NCBI RefSeq assembly: GCF_013623835.1
Contig: NZ_JABKDE010000003.1
Span: forward strand, 124,001-188,000
Origin: Brevibacterium oceani
GTDB taxonomy: Bacteria; Actinomycetota; Actinomycetes; Actinomycetales; Brevibacteriaceae
Reading direction: 5' to 3'
DNA: 64,000 nt
The notes under the pieces are model-generated. The model saw only the letters and a list, made by a program, of their open reading frames with translations. It did not search any database and was not told the origin of the DNA. Position 1 is the stretch's first letter. Every line of letters starts with the position of its first letter. Below, in pieces: positions 8,594-17,503 of this stretch. A program made the translations under genes and the position numbers.

Positions 8594-10072
8594 ATGAGTG
8601 CAAAAGTCCCGGAACTCCGATCAGTCGAATTTGTTCCACACAACGAGCGGCATGGACATCCCGCCAGCCAGTTCCCCCTCTGGTTCAGCGTCAACATGAT
8701 GGTGTTGACCACTCTGACTGGAGGTATCGGGGTTCTCTCCGGTCTCAACATGTTCTGGAGCGTCGTCGCAATCATTTGCGGCAATTTCCTCGGCGCATTC
8801 TTTGTCGCCGGTCACTCTGTGCAAGGCCCGGTTCTCGGAATCCCCCAGATGATTCAGAGCCGCGCGCAGTTCGGAGTCTTTGGCGCAGCCATCCCTTTGT
8901 TCGCAGTACTCATCATGTACATCGGCTATCTCGCAAGCAATTCAGTTATTGCTGGAGACGCCATCGACGCGGGCACACCAATAGGAAAGAATTGGGGCAT
9001 CGTCATCTCAGGCCTGGTGATTCTCGTAATCACCTTCTACGGTCACGACCTCATTCACAAGATCGAACGCTGGTTCGCCATCATTCTCGGAGCAGGGTTC
9101 CTGGCTGTGACGGCAGTGGTGATACAACACGGTCTTCCGTCAAACTCTTGGAATGCCGGCAATTTCAACGGCACCGCGTTCCTTCTGCTCATTGCTGCGA
9201 CAGCAACCTGGCAATTGACGTTTGCCCCGTACGTTGCGGACTATTCGCGATACCTGCCAAGCAGCACCAGCGGAAAACAGACATTCATTTTCACTTATCT
9301 GGGCCTTGTGGTCAGCACCACATGGCTGATGACGCTCGGCGCCATGTTGACCACGATTTTCCCCGAGTACGGCTCCCAGCCCAGTCAGACGATTGCAGGG
9401 CTCTTCCCAAGCGCGCTAGCTCCGGCGGTCTATATATTCATCGTGATAGGCGTCATTGCTACAAACGTATTCAATCTGTATGGCGCATTCATGTCGCTGA
9501 CCACAATCGTTGATACCTTCAGACGAGTCAAGACAACCTTGTCTGCTAGAGCGGTGCTGTTCCTCATCGTCTTTGCCGTCGCCACTTTGGTGGCCGTATT
9601 GGCGAGCAGCGACTTCATGACCTTCTTCGAGAACCTACTGCTTGTTCTCGGCTACATGTTGTTCCCGTGGACCACGATCAACCTCGTCGATTTCTTCTTC
9701 GTCCGAAAGGGTCGATACGTCGTCGGCGACATCTTCGATCCCAATGGGCGATACGGTCGATTCAATTCGCGTGCACTGATCGCCTACGGCGCGACAATGC
9801 TGGTTGAGATCCCATTCATGAGCACTGCGTTCTTCACCGGATTCCTCTTCGAAGCAGTCGGCGGAATCGATTACGCCTGGATCATCGCCCTGACCTTGCC
9901 GGGAATCATCTATTTCGTGCTCATGCGCCGAACGCGACGCATGGCTGATCGCCTGGAATCGGACACCACCGTCGACGAGATGAGCTCACCGCTCGAATCC
10001 CTCACCGACATAGATGAGAACTCACCAAGCATCCCTTCCGTCAAACGTCCAGAAAACAATGAGCCGGTCTGA
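8594..10072 (+). CDS. NCS1-family cytosine/purine/allantoin-type permease
   Basis: A 492-residue polytopic protein with about 12 predicted helices. RHGHPASQFPLWFSVNMM, the Gly-rich first helix, GPVLGIPQMIQSRAQFGVFGA and FAPYVADYSRYLP are marks of the NCS1 (CodB/PucI/Mhp1) family, which imports nucleobases, hydantoins, allantoin or thiamin-like compounds. The gene is visibly less GC-rich than its surroundings, with many codons such as AAT, TTT and GTT, and shares this with the next gene. It is followed after 28 bases by the SDR gene. The acidic C-terminal tail is unusual in length. Substrate unknown; the pair looks imported relative to its neighbours. Confidence 0.88.
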   Translation: MSAKVPELRSVEFVPHNERHGHPASQFPLWFSVNMMVLTTLTGGIGVLSGLNMFWSVVAIICGNFLGAFFVAGHSVQGPVLGIPQMIQSRAQFGVFGAAIPLFAVLIMYIGYLASNSVIAGDAIDAGTPIGKNWGIVISGLVILVITFYGHDLIHKIERWFAIILGAGFLAVTAVVIQHGLPSNSWNAGNFNGTAFLLLIAATATWQLTFAPYVADYSRYLPSSTSGKQTFIFTYLGLVVSTTWLMTLGAMLTTIFPEYGSQPSQTIAGLFPSALAPAVYIFIVIGVIATNVFNLYGAFMSLTTIVDTFRRVKTTLSARAVLFLIVFAVATLVAVLASSDFMTFFENLLLVLGYMLFPWTTINLVDFFFVRKGRYVVGDIFDPNGRYGRFNSRALIAYGATMLVEIPFMSTAFFTGFLFEAVGGIDYAWIIALTLPGIIYFVLMRRTRRMADRLESDTTVDEMSSPLESLTDIDENSPSIPSVKRPENNEPV

Positions 10073-10100
10073 ACTGGCTGCAATCAAAAGGAGAGAATCA

Positions 10101-10874
10101 ATGGCACGTTTTGAAAACTCGATCTTCATCGTCACTGGCGGTGGATCCGGTTTGGGCAGAGCAACCAGCCTGCGCTTGGCCTCTGAAGGAGCTCGCATCG
10201 GCGTATTGGACCTGCAACTCAAATCGGCGGAGACGGTGGCGGAGGAAATCAATACCGTCGCTGACGGTCATGCCATCGCGTTGGAAGCCGACGTCACCGA
10301 GGCCGACGCAGTCGAATCTGCAGTCGCCCAGGCCACTACTGAGTTCGGTGGGCTCCACGGCGTCGTCAACTGTGCAGGGATTGCTCTCGGGGAGGGAGGA
10401 GTGGTGGACTGCACTGAGAAAGCGTGGGACACGATGATGAATGTCAACGTCAAGAGCATCTTCCTCACTGGCAAATACGCGATTCCAGAGATCGTCAAGT
10501 CTGGGGGCGGCTCGATCGTCAATATCGCTTCGGTTTTCGGCTTCGTCGTCAACAAGGACGAGTGCGCCTACGCTGCGTCAAAGGGCGCAGTCGTCAACCT
10601 CACTCGTCAGATGGCATTACAGCACGCTTCAGACAAGCTTCGCGTCAATGCCGTCTGCCCTGCAGATGCAGACACTCCGCTCATTGATGGACTCATCGGT
10701 AAGACCGGTGCTGACCTAGAAGCTGAAAAGGCTGAGCTCGCCGCCCCGATCCCCATGGGACACCTGACGAAACCAGATGACGTGGCCGCCGCAATCAGCT
10801 TCCTCCTGTCTTCTGACTCAGAGTTCATCACAGGTGTTTCACTCCCAGTCGATGGCGGATTCCTCGTTCAGTAG
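10101..10874 (+). CDS. Short-chain dehydrogenase/reductase (SDR)
   Basis: A 257-residue classical SDR: cofactor motif TGGGSGLG (12-19), NCAG (90-93), catalytic Ser144 in NIAS, and Tyr157-x3-Lys161 in YAASK, ending in GVSLPVDGG. Asp37 after beta strand 2 (VLDLQ) suggests NAD(H) preference. The ATG follows AAGGAGAG at proper spacing. It sits directly behind the NCS1 permease with the same lower GC content, so it probably acts on the imported compound or its derivative. A strong hairpin ends the unit. Confidence 0.92.
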   Translation: MARFENSIFIVTGGGSGLGRATSLRLASEGARIGVLDLQLKSAETVAEEINTVADGHAIALEADVTEADAVESAVAQATTEFGGLHGVVNCAGIALGEGGVVDCTEKAWDTMMNVNVKSIFLTGKYAIPEIVKSGGGSIVNIASVFGFVVNKDECAYAASKGAVVNLTRQMALQHASDKLRVNAVCPADADTPLIDGLIGKTGADLEAEKAELAAPIPMGHLTKPDDVAAAISFLLSSDSEFITGVSLPVDGGFLVQ

Positions 10875-10904
10875 CCCCCGCTATTAAGCGCAACTGCCAA
10901 CGCC

Positions 10905-10954
10905 AATGCAGTTCTCGGCGCCAGCTCCGTCACGAGCTGGCGCCGAACTGCATT
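10905..10954. terminator. Strong hairpin between convergent genes (bidirectional terminator)
   Basis: Left arm AATGCAGTTC-T-CGGCGCCAGCTC pairs with right arm GAGCTGGCGCCGAACTGCATT, with one bulged T and a short loop (about 21 paired bases). It lies between the ends of the SDR gene (+) and the TetR gene (-), so it can stop transcription from both sides. No clear T-run follows it. Confidence 0.72.
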
Positions 10955-10994
10955 CGCAGGAAGGCAGAATGCGCAGAAATGAGGTGCAATCCAG

Positions 10995-11609
10995 TCACCC
11001 TAATGTCGCCTCCACCAGCCTGCACCCGGTCAGCACCTCGGCGTTGGCGGCGATGAGCCGGAAGATGTCATCGACGTCGAGCGGTGTCCCGCCCATGAAG
11101 TGCAGCCCGTAGGCGTCTTCGAGGGCCACGAGGTTGCTCGCCGCCGTCTCCTCGGGCAGGGCCATTGTGAAGGCTCCGGAATCGACGCCCTCGGTGAGCA
11201 CCGCGGCGTAGAGGGAGACTTCGAGCCGATACATCTCCGCCATGAGCCCTGCGTGGAAGGTATCCCTGTACGCGTGGGTATGCAGCTCATTGAGCACTTG
11301 GAAGTCGACGTCGTCGCGTGAGCGCGGGATGCCGCTGCGGATGATCCGGGCGAGCCTGGTCGCCGGCGGCTCGTCTGCGCTCCCCTGCTCGCGACGGCTC
11401 CAATAGAACCGCGACACCGCGTCCTCGTGTACTTCTCGCACTAGGTCTCCGAGGTCGGGATAGTAGTACGCCACCGATCCGGCACCCAGTTCCGAGTGTG
11501 CGGCCACGTCGATGGCGCGCAGTCCGTTGAGTCCGCGCTGCGCGATCGCCTGCTTCGCCGCCTGCACCAGCTGTGCACGGCGTCCCGCCTGATTCTTCGG
11601 TCGTGCCAT
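10995..11609 (-). CDS. TetR/AcrR-family regulator
   Basis: A 204-residue TetR protein. The DNA-binding domain covers about 8-58 (AGRRAQLVQAAKQAIAQRGL and GAGSVAYYYPDLGDLVREVH), followed by an all-helical ligand domain. The ATG at 11609 with AGGAGATAATGGAGCC upstream gives a normal N-terminus; a longer reading adds non-conserved residues. It is divergent from the permease-amine oxidase operon, with a 137-base shared promoter region, so it probably represses that operon and is released by an amine or its aldehyde (inference). Confidence 0.88.
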   Translation of the reverse strand: MARPKNQAGRRAQLVQAAKQAIAQRGLNGLRAIDVAAHSELGAGSVAYYYPDLGDLVREVHEDAVSRFYWSRREQGSADEPPATRLARIIRSGIPRSRDDVDFQVLNELHTHAYRDTFHAGLMAEMYRLEVSLYAAVLTEGVDSGAFTMALPEETAASNLVALEDAYGLHFMGGTPLDVDDIFRLIAANAEVLTGCRLVEATLG

Positions 11610-11691
11610 GGCTCCATTATCTCCTGAAGTGATGCAGGCAAACGCGGATCGGTATGGCCGTAACTCTGTCAATCGGCGGCCGCCCGTGCAA

Positions 11692-11715
11692 TTCTTTACG
11701 GTGTAACTCAAAGAA
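11692..11715. promoter_or_regulatory. Candidate TetR operator in the divergent promoter region
   Basis: TTCTTT, 12 bases, AAAGAA form inverted 6-bp arms; a smaller inverted repeat TTAC-GGT-GTAA (11696-11706) lies within the left part. The element is 31 bases upstream of the permease start and 82 upstream of the TetR start, a natural place for the repressor. Weak evidence, as only one copy is visible. Confidence 0.32.
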
Positions 11716-11746
11716 CTCTATCGGACGCCCACTCACAAGGAGGTGG

Positions 11747-13303
11747 ATGGTGTCTTCCCTTGAACGCACGACCGCATACGCGGACGAACAGAAGCAGCAT
11801 CTGAAGAAGACGCTCGGCCGATTCGACATCGTGCTCATCGTCATGTCGGCGGTATTGAGCATCGAGGTCCTCGCCGAGACCGCAGGATTCGGTGCGGAGA
11901 CCTTCACATGGACGCTTGTCCTCGCGATCTTCTTCCTCGTGCCCTACGCGCTCGTCTTCGCCGAGACCGGCAGCACCTTCGTCGGTGAGGGCGGAGCCTA
12001 TATCTGGGTCCGCCAGGCTTTCGGCCGGCCGTTCGGCGCGATCGCCTCGATCCTCAGCTGGGTCACCCAGCCCGTATGGGTCGGCGGTTCGATGGCGTTC
12101 CTCGCCACCGGCACATGGAACCAGTTCATCAGCCCGCTCGAGGCCGGGTCGATCGGCGACTGGATCTTCAAGATCGTCTTCATCTGGATCACGGTGATCG
12201 CGGCGATTCTGTCGCTGGCGAAGGCGAAGTGGCTGCCCACGCTCGGCGGCGTGCTCAAGGTCATCTTCATCGCGTTCTTCCTCTTCACCACGATCATCTA
12301 TGCCGCCCAGCACGGCGTTCAGCCGCTCCACCTCTCGGACTTCAGCCCCAGCCTCGGCGGTTTCCTAGGGCTTGTGCCGCTCCTGCTGTTCTCCTACCTC
12401 GGGTTCGAGGCATCGAACAGCGCCTCGGACGAAATGAAGAACCCGAAGAAGGACATCCCCGTCTCGATCGCACGTTCCGGTTTCATCTCCGCGCTCTGCT
12501 ATCTCCTGCCGGTCCTCGCCATGCTGCTCGTGTTGCCGACCGAGACGATCACCGGCATCGGTGGACTCCTCGACGCCGTGCAGACGGTGTTCACCGTCTA
12601 CGGTCCCGCCGCTGATTTCATGGTCGTGCTCGCAGCACTGATGTTCGTCATCATCCTCGCCTCACAAGGCGCGGCCTGGATGATCATGAGCGATCGGATG
12701 CAGGCACTGACTGCGGCCGACGGCGCCTTCTTCGGAGGCTTCTTCGGCAAGATCTCCCGCACACTGGGCACACCGGTCAAGGTCAATCTGCTCTCGGGGA
12801 CCGTCGCCACGGTGTTCCTCATCGCGGCCATGCAGCTCAGCGGTGATGCCGGTGCACTGTTCGGGGTCGTCCTCTCAATCTCGATCTCGACCTTCCTGCT
12901 CAGCTATTTGCTCATCATTCCCGCGGCCATCAAGTTGCGGTGGAAGCATCCCGGTATCGAACGCCCCTTCCAGGTGCCTGTCGGAAATGTCGGGTTCACC
13001 ATCATCGGCGGCATCGCCTTCCTCTGGATCCTGCTCGGATCCTGGGTCGCGATCTTCCCCGGCACACTCGATCGGCTCTTCGGGCAGGAGTACAACTTCC
13101 TCGACGAATGGGGCGTCGATCAGGGACCGTTCACGGCCCTCACTCTCGGCACCCTCGGTGCCCTCGCCGCGCTGGCCCTGATCGGATACGTCCGCGGGCA
13201 CCGGGTCCGCGTCTTCCGCCCCACACCCGCCGATCCTCAGGATCTGCTCGACGACCTCGACCCCGCTCTCGACAGCAAACTCGATACACAGAAAGGCATG
13301 TGA
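11747..13303 (+). CDS. APC-family amino acid/amine permease
   Basis: A 518-residue amino acid-polyamine-organocation transporter with about 12 helices; IEVLAETAGFGAETFTW, VFAETGSTFVGEGGAYIWVR and LLFSYLGFEASNSASDEMKNP are family landmarks (Glu and Gly motifs in TM3 and the TM6 region). AAGGAGG stands only 3 bases before the ATG at 11747 and 6 before a GTG at 11750, so the GTG may be the true start. Its last codon overlaps a possible GTG start of the amine oxidase gene, so the two are coupled. It most likely imports the amine that the oxidase degrades. Confidence 0.88.
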   Translation: MVSSLERTTAYADEQKQHLKKTLGRFDIVLIVMSAVLSIEVLAETAGFGAETFTWTLVLAIFFLVPYALVFAETGSTFVGEGGAYIWVRQAFGRPFGAIASILSWVTQPVWVGGSMAFLATGTWNQFISPLEAGSIGDWIFKIVFIWITVIAAILSLAKAKWLPTLGGVLKVIFIAFFLFTTIIYAAQHGVQPLHLSDFSPSLGGFLGLVPLLLFSYLGFEASNSASDEMKNPKKDIPVSIARSGFISALCYLLPVLAMLLVLPTETITGIGGLLDAVQTVFTVYGPAADFMVVLAALMFVIILASQGAAWMIMSDRMQALTAADGAFFGGFFGKISRTLGTPVKVNLLSGTVATVFLIAAMQLSGDAGALFGVVLSISISTFLLSYLLIIPAAIKLRWKHPGIERPFQVPVGNVGFTIIGGIAFLWILLGSWVAIFPGTLDRLFGQEYNFLDEWGVDQGPFTALTLGTLGALAALALIGYVRGHRVRVFRPTPADPQDLLDDLDPALDSKLDTQKGM

Positions 13304-13308
13304 AGACC

Positions 13309-15270
13309 ATGACTGCACCGACAACGACCGCCGTCGGCACTTCGACTGCACATCCCCTCGACCGCCTGACCGGTGAGGAGATCGAGCTCAACCGGGCCAT
13401 CATCGTCGATGCCGGCTACGTGAGCGAGCAGACGCTGTTCGCTCTCGTCAGCCTCGTCGAACCGGATAAGCGCGAGGTCATCGCAGGTGCCACCGACCTC
13501 GACCGCCGCGTGCGCTCGCTCATCATCGATCGCGACACCGGGGAGCAGACGGAGCTCCTCGTCTCGCTGACCGAGCGCAAGGTCCTCTTCGCCCGTGTGC
13601 TCGATGTCGCGGCCGAGGGTCAGGCTCCGATCACCATGACCGAGTACGAAGAAGCCGAGCAGATGATCCGCAACGATGCGACGTGGCGGGCGGCCGTCGC
13701 GGCTCGCGGCATCACCGATGTCGAGACCGTGCGCATCTGCGCGCTCTCGGCCGGATGCTTCGACATTCCCGGCGAGGCCGGCCGCCGCCTCGTACGCGGT
13801 TCGTCCTTCATTCAGTCGGACCCGCAGGACAACGCGTGGGCGCATCCGCTCGAGGGGCTCGTCGCCTACCTCGACCTCAACACCGGTGAGGTCGTCGAGG
13901 TCGTCGATACCGACATCGTGCCCGTGCCCCAGGAGCGCTTCGACTACCATCTCGATTCCTGGCTTCCCGAGCCGCGGACGACGCAGAAGCCGATCGAGAT
14001 CACCCAACCCGAGGGCGCGAGCTTCACCCTGAACGGGGATGTCCTCGACTGGGAGAAGTGGCAGGTCCGACTCGGCTTCGATCCGGTCGAAGGCCTGGTG
14101 CTCCATCAGATCAGCTTCGATGACGAGGGCGAGCGCCGCCCCATCGTCTACCGCGCCTCGGTGGCGGAGATGGTCGTGCCCTACGGCGACCCCAGCCCGG
14201 TGCGCTTCTGGCAGAACTACTTCGACGCCGGCGAGTACTCGATGGGCAAGAACACGAACTCACTCGAACTGGGCTGCGACTGCCTCGGCGAGATCCACTA
14301 CTCGGACGCGGTGCTCGCCGATGATCAGGGGCATGCGCACACGATCACGAACGCCATCTGCATCCACGAAGAGGATGCCGGGATCCTGTTCAAGCACACC
14401 GACGAATTCACCGGCGCCGTCGATGTGCGCCGGAACCGCCGCCTCGTCATCTCCTTCTTCATCACCGTCGGCAACTACGACTACGGCTTCTACTGGTACC
14501 TCTACCTCGACGGCACGATCGAACTCGAGTGCAAGGCCACCGGCATCGTCTACACGGCCGTATACGGTGACGAGGCTCAGCGGCAACGCTGGTCGTCTCC
14601 CCTCGGCGACGAGGGACTGGGCATGCCCTTCCATCAGCACATGTTCTGTGCTCGGCTCGACATGCAGGTCGACGGCATCGCCAACGCCGTCGACGAGCAG
14701 GAAGCTGTCCGCGTGCCCTTCGGCGACGACAACCCCTACGGCAACGCCTTCACCCGCAAGCTCACCCGACTCACCGCCGAGGGCGGACGGACAGCCGATG
14801 GTGAGGCCGGGCGGGTCTGGCACATCGTCAATCCGGACAAGACCAATCGGCACGGCTTCCCAGTCGGCTATGAGCTGCGCGTGCCCGACGAGCCGACGAT
14901 GATGGCGGCCGAAGGTTCGTCGATCTCGAAGCGGGCAGACTTCGGGTCGAAGCACATGTGGCTGACGCACTTCGACGCGGATGAGCGGTTCCCCTCAGGT
15001 ACGTATCCGAATCAGAACCCGGGTGCCGGCACCATTACGCAGTGGATCGAGCAGCAGCGACCGGTCGATGGTGACGACATCGTCGTGTGGGCGTCGTTCG
15101 CGATGACACACTTCCCCCGTCCCGAGGATTGGCCGATCATGCCCGTCGACAAGCTCGGGTTCACAATGAAGCCCTATGGCTTCTTCGACAGGAACCCCGC
15201 CCTCGACGTGCCGCGCCCGAAATCGGGTCATTGCAGCACCGAGACCGGGCACTCCTGCGAGTGCGACTGA
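13309..15270 (+). CDS. Copper-containing primary amine oxidase
   Basis: A 653-residue type-2 copper/topaquinone amine oxidase: RCH2NH2 + O2 + H2O gives aldehyde, NH3 and H2O2. The Tyr that becomes topaquinone is Tyr390 in VGNYDYG, the catalytic base Asp306 in NYFDAGEYS, and the copper ligands His442, His444 (FHQHMF) and His601 (MTHFPRPEDW). These match Arthrobacter phenylethylamine and histamine oxidases, as does the length. There is no signal peptide, so it is cytoplasmic. A GTG at 13300 that overlaps the permease stop is an alternative start. The C-terminus ends in a Cys/His tail (GHC...GHSCEC) that may help copper loading. Likely substrates are phenylethylamine, tyramine or histamine (inference). 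Confidence 0.95.
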   Translation: MTAPTTTAVGTSTAHPLDRLTGEEIELNRAIIVDAGYVSEQTLFALVSLVEPDKREVIAGATDLDRRVRSLIIDRDTGEQTELLVSLTERKVLFARVLDVAAEGQAPITMTEYEEAEQMIRNDATWRAAVAARGITDVETVRICALSAGCFDIPGEAGRRLVRGSSFIQSDPQDNAWAHPLEGLVAYLDLNTGEVVEVVDTDIVPVPQERFDYHLDSWLPEPRTTQKPIEITQPEGASFTLNGDVLDWEKWQVRLGFDPVEGLVLHQISFDDEGERRPIVYRASVAEMVVPYGDPSPVRFWQNYFDAGEYSMGKNTNSLELGCDCLGEIHYSDAVLADDQGHAHTITNAICIHEEDAGILFKHTDEFTGAVDVRRNRRLVISFFITVGNYDYGFYWYLYLDGTIELECKATGIVYTAVYGDEAQRQRWSSPLGDEGLGMPFHQHMFCARLDMQVDGIANAVDEQEAVRVPFGDDNPYGNAFTRKLTRLTAEGGRTADGEAGRVWHIVNPDKTNRHGFPVGYELRVPDEPTMMAAEGSSISKRADFGSKHMWLTHFDADERFPSGTYPNQNPGAGTITQWIEQQRPVDGDDIVVWASFAMTHFPRPEDWPIMPVDKLGFTMKPYGFFDRNPALDVPRPKSGHCSTETGHSCECD

Positions 15271-15282
15271 GGGGAATCCACG

Positions 15283-15912
15283 ATGAGCAGCGTGGCATCG
15301 TTCCTCATGGTCGCATCGGGAGTCTTGTGCCTCACCGGCGCCGTTGCGTCGAAAGGACGACCGGCCATCGTCGCCGCGGTCGTGATGGTTCTTGCCATGA
15401 TCGATTTGGCCTACACCGCCCTCGTCCCGGCAGTCGTTTGGTCGGGGGCGCTGCTCCTCGCCGGGATCTGCTTGGCAGTGTTCCTCCGATCGTCGTCCGA
15501 GGTTCCCTCGCCGAGGCGGTCCCCCGCTCTCGTCGCGAGTGGCCCGGACGGCGCGCCGGAGTCGGAGGCCGACCGCGGGCTTCGGTCATCTGCCGCGTCT
15601 GAACGTAGCGGTTCCGGGGAGTCGCACCCGGGACCGACGGCTGCGATCCTCTCCGCCATCACCTATCCGGTCATGGCGTGGCAGGTCCTCAACCATGGGG
15701 CGCATATGAGCGGTTCGACGCATGCCGGCGGTCACGGTCATCATGCCGGCGACATGTCGCTCATCAGTACGTTCCTGACGGTGGCTGTCGTCGTCCTCGC
15801 CGTGCTCTTGGTGATCTGCGCTGTCCATGACATCGTCCGAAGGCGCCCTCTAGTTTCTTTCGACTGTTGGGGGATGGCAGCAATGATCGTGGTGATGCAG
15901 TTCCTGCACTGA
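15283..15912 (+). CDS. DUF5134-like membrane protein with His-rich loop
   Basis: A 209-residue protein with about five or six hydrophobic helices (two to three before residue 70, one around 115-135 and two after 155). A polar linker occupies about 70-115. Between the central and C-terminal helices lies a His/Gly/Met cluster (NHGAHMSGSTHAGGHGHHAGDM), a likely metal-binding site. It resembles DUF5134 proteins. The gene begins 12 bases after the copper amine oxidase and is surely in its operon, which suggests a role in copper supply to that enzyme; this is inference. It could instead be an unrelated membrane protein. Confidence 0.7.
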   Translation: MSSVASFLMVASGVLCLTGAVASKGRPAIVAAVVMVLAMIDLAYTALVPAVVWSGALLLAGICLAVFLRSSSEVPSPRRSPALVASGPDGAPESEADRGLRSSAASERSGSGESHPGPTAAILSAITYPVMAWQVLNHGAHMSGSTHAGGHGHHAGDMSLISTFLTVAVVVLAVLLVICAVHDIVRRRPLVSFDCWGMAAMIVVMQFLH

Positions 15913-15921
15913 CCGGATTAG

Positions 15922-16248
15922 TCACTGACCGGCGAAATAGAGATGGGAATGCGTAGCGCACCGTGGGTTGAACTGCGCGGCGCATTCCGGGCATTCATCG
16001 GTTGCTTTGTAGGCGCTGATCGTCAGTTCGCTCCAGCAGTTCCCGCACAGGATGGCGGGCTGGTCGAACTTCTCCCCTGGCCATTGCTGCGCGGGATGAT
16101 CGGCAGTCTCAGAGTGGCAAAGGTGGCAAGGATAGTAGCGGTCGCAGCAGGCGAAGCGGATCGCGATGATATCGAGCTCGGTGGCGTAGTGGACGCACCG
16201 AGTGTGCTCATCGACCGTCGGGCCGAATACCTCGGGGATCCGCGTCAT
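15922..16248 (-). CDS. CHY-type zinc finger protein
   Basis: A 108-residue protein that is almost entirely a CHY zinc finger. Metal ligands in order: Cys18, His20, Cys34, Cys35, Cys41, Cys44, His45, His51, Cys68, Cys71, Cys86, Cys89, Cys97, His100. Motifs TRCVHY, CCDRYYPCHLCH, ILCGNC and ECPECAAQFNP match the family, whose eukaryotic members (Hot13, Pirh2) act in zinc handling or ubiquitin ligation. Bacterial stand-alone copies have no firm function. It converges on the DUF5134 gene with 9 bases between. Confidence 0.9.
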   Translation of the reverse strand: MTRIPEVFGPTVDEHTRCVHYATELDIIAIRFACCDRYYPCHLCHSETADHPAQQWPGEKFDQPAILCGNCWSELTISAYKATDECPECAAQFNPRCATHSHLYFAGQ

Positions 16249-16379
16249 TGCTCACTGGTCCTTTCCGGCACGTCGAGACTAGGGCTGGTCCTGGTCCGAT
16301 CCAGCCTAGCCGTTGCGGTTCGCCACCTGGTCCGGCGATCATCCCAGTAGAGTGGAAACCCCCGAGCCGATGAGGATCC

Positions 16380-17426
16380 ATGCCGCAGATTGACGACTAC
16401 GTCCACCCCTTCGCCGAGGTGGCACTGAGCAACATCACCCGTGAATATCCGTTCGCCTCCCACCATCTGGCGCGGAGTCTGGCCGATATCGTGCCGGCGG
16501 TGGAGAAGCACCCCGCATTCGCGAACTCATATGACTGGCATTCGAGCGTGCACATGCACTACCTGCTGGCATCGCTGCTGGAGACTGAGGTGGCCCAGGG
16601 TGCCGGTTGGCGCGAACGCGCGATCGAGGTCCTGTCTTCGCATCTGAGCGAGGAAAATATGTTCGCTGAGGCGGCCTTCCTCCGTGAGAATCCTTCGTGG
16701 GAGCGGCCGTATGGCTGGGCCTGGACTGTCGAGCTCAACCGAGTGCTCAATGCCAGCAAAGTAGGCGAGTTGCGTGCGCTCGGCGCGAACACTCAAGTGC
16801 TCGCGGATACGGTCTTCGATCTTACATCGACATGGCTACCGAAGGTGGCCGCGCCGGTTCGACACGGGGTGCACTCGAATACAGCCTTCGGGCTGCGCCG
16901 GATTCTCATCGGTGCTCGTGCCGCAGACCGGCATGATGTCATCGACGTGATTGCCGGTGCGGCGCGTCGATTCTTCGCCGAAGATGCCGCCTGGAACTTC
17001 ACCCAGGAACAAAGCGGCCACGATTTCCTCTCCCCCGGCCTGTGCGAGGCCGACCTCATGGCTGAGATCCTCACCGAGGATGAGCTAGCGTCATGGCTGT
17101 CGAGTTGCCTTTCGGAACTGTCCCCCGAGTCGCCGGCGCTCACACCCGTCAAGGTCCTCGACCCGACCGACGGTCAACAGAGCCATCTTTACGGTTTAGG
17201 ACTCTCAGTTGCGGCATCGGTGATGCGATTGGCTCCGAAGTTTGAGGCGATCGCTGAGAAGTCGGGAGACGAGGACCTTCACGCCCAGGCGAAAGGCATG
17301 CTCACCCGAGTCGATTCGCTGATGGCTCCTGGCCTCGAAGCCGCTATCTCGGACGAGTATGTGTCGTCGCACTGGATCGCGACGTTCGCGTGGGAGGCTC
17401 TTCGTCTCAATATGCCCGTGTCTTGA
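16380..17426 (+). CDS. DUF2891 family protein
   Basis: A 348-residue cytoplasmic protein of the DUF2891 family. Recognisable blocks are YDWHSSVHMHY (about 51-61), ERPYGWAW, HSNTAFGLRR, QSGHDFLSPGLCEADLM, SHLYGLGLSVA and SHWIATFA; the many conserved Trp, His and Tyr residues resemble an alpha/alpha-toroid enzyme such as a glycosidase or epimerase, but no reaction is established. The ATG follows GATGAGGATCC. It stands alone, divergent from the CHY protein. Confidence 0.85.
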   Translation: MPQIDDYVHPFAEVALSNITREYPFASHHLARSLADIVPAVEKHPAFANSYDWHSSVHMHYLLASLLETEVAQGAGWRERAIEVLSSHLSEENMFAEAAFLRENPSWERPYGWAWTVELNRVLNASKVGELRALGANTQVLADTVFDLTSTWLPKVAAPVRHGVHSNTAFGLRRILIGARAADRHDVIDVIAGAARRFFAEDAAWNFTQEQSGHDFLSPGLCEADLMAEILTEDELASWLSSCLSELSPESPALTPVKVLDPTDGQQSHLYGLGLSVAASVMRLAPKFEAIAEKSGDEDLHAQAKGMLTRVDSLMAPGLEAAISDEYVSSHWIATFAWEALRLNMPVS

Positions 17427-17503
17427 GTCGCCGAATAGTTAACTTCGATAATGCAATCCTGATCAGGAACGACATTGGTTGATCGTTGACATAATCTAAG
17501 AAC

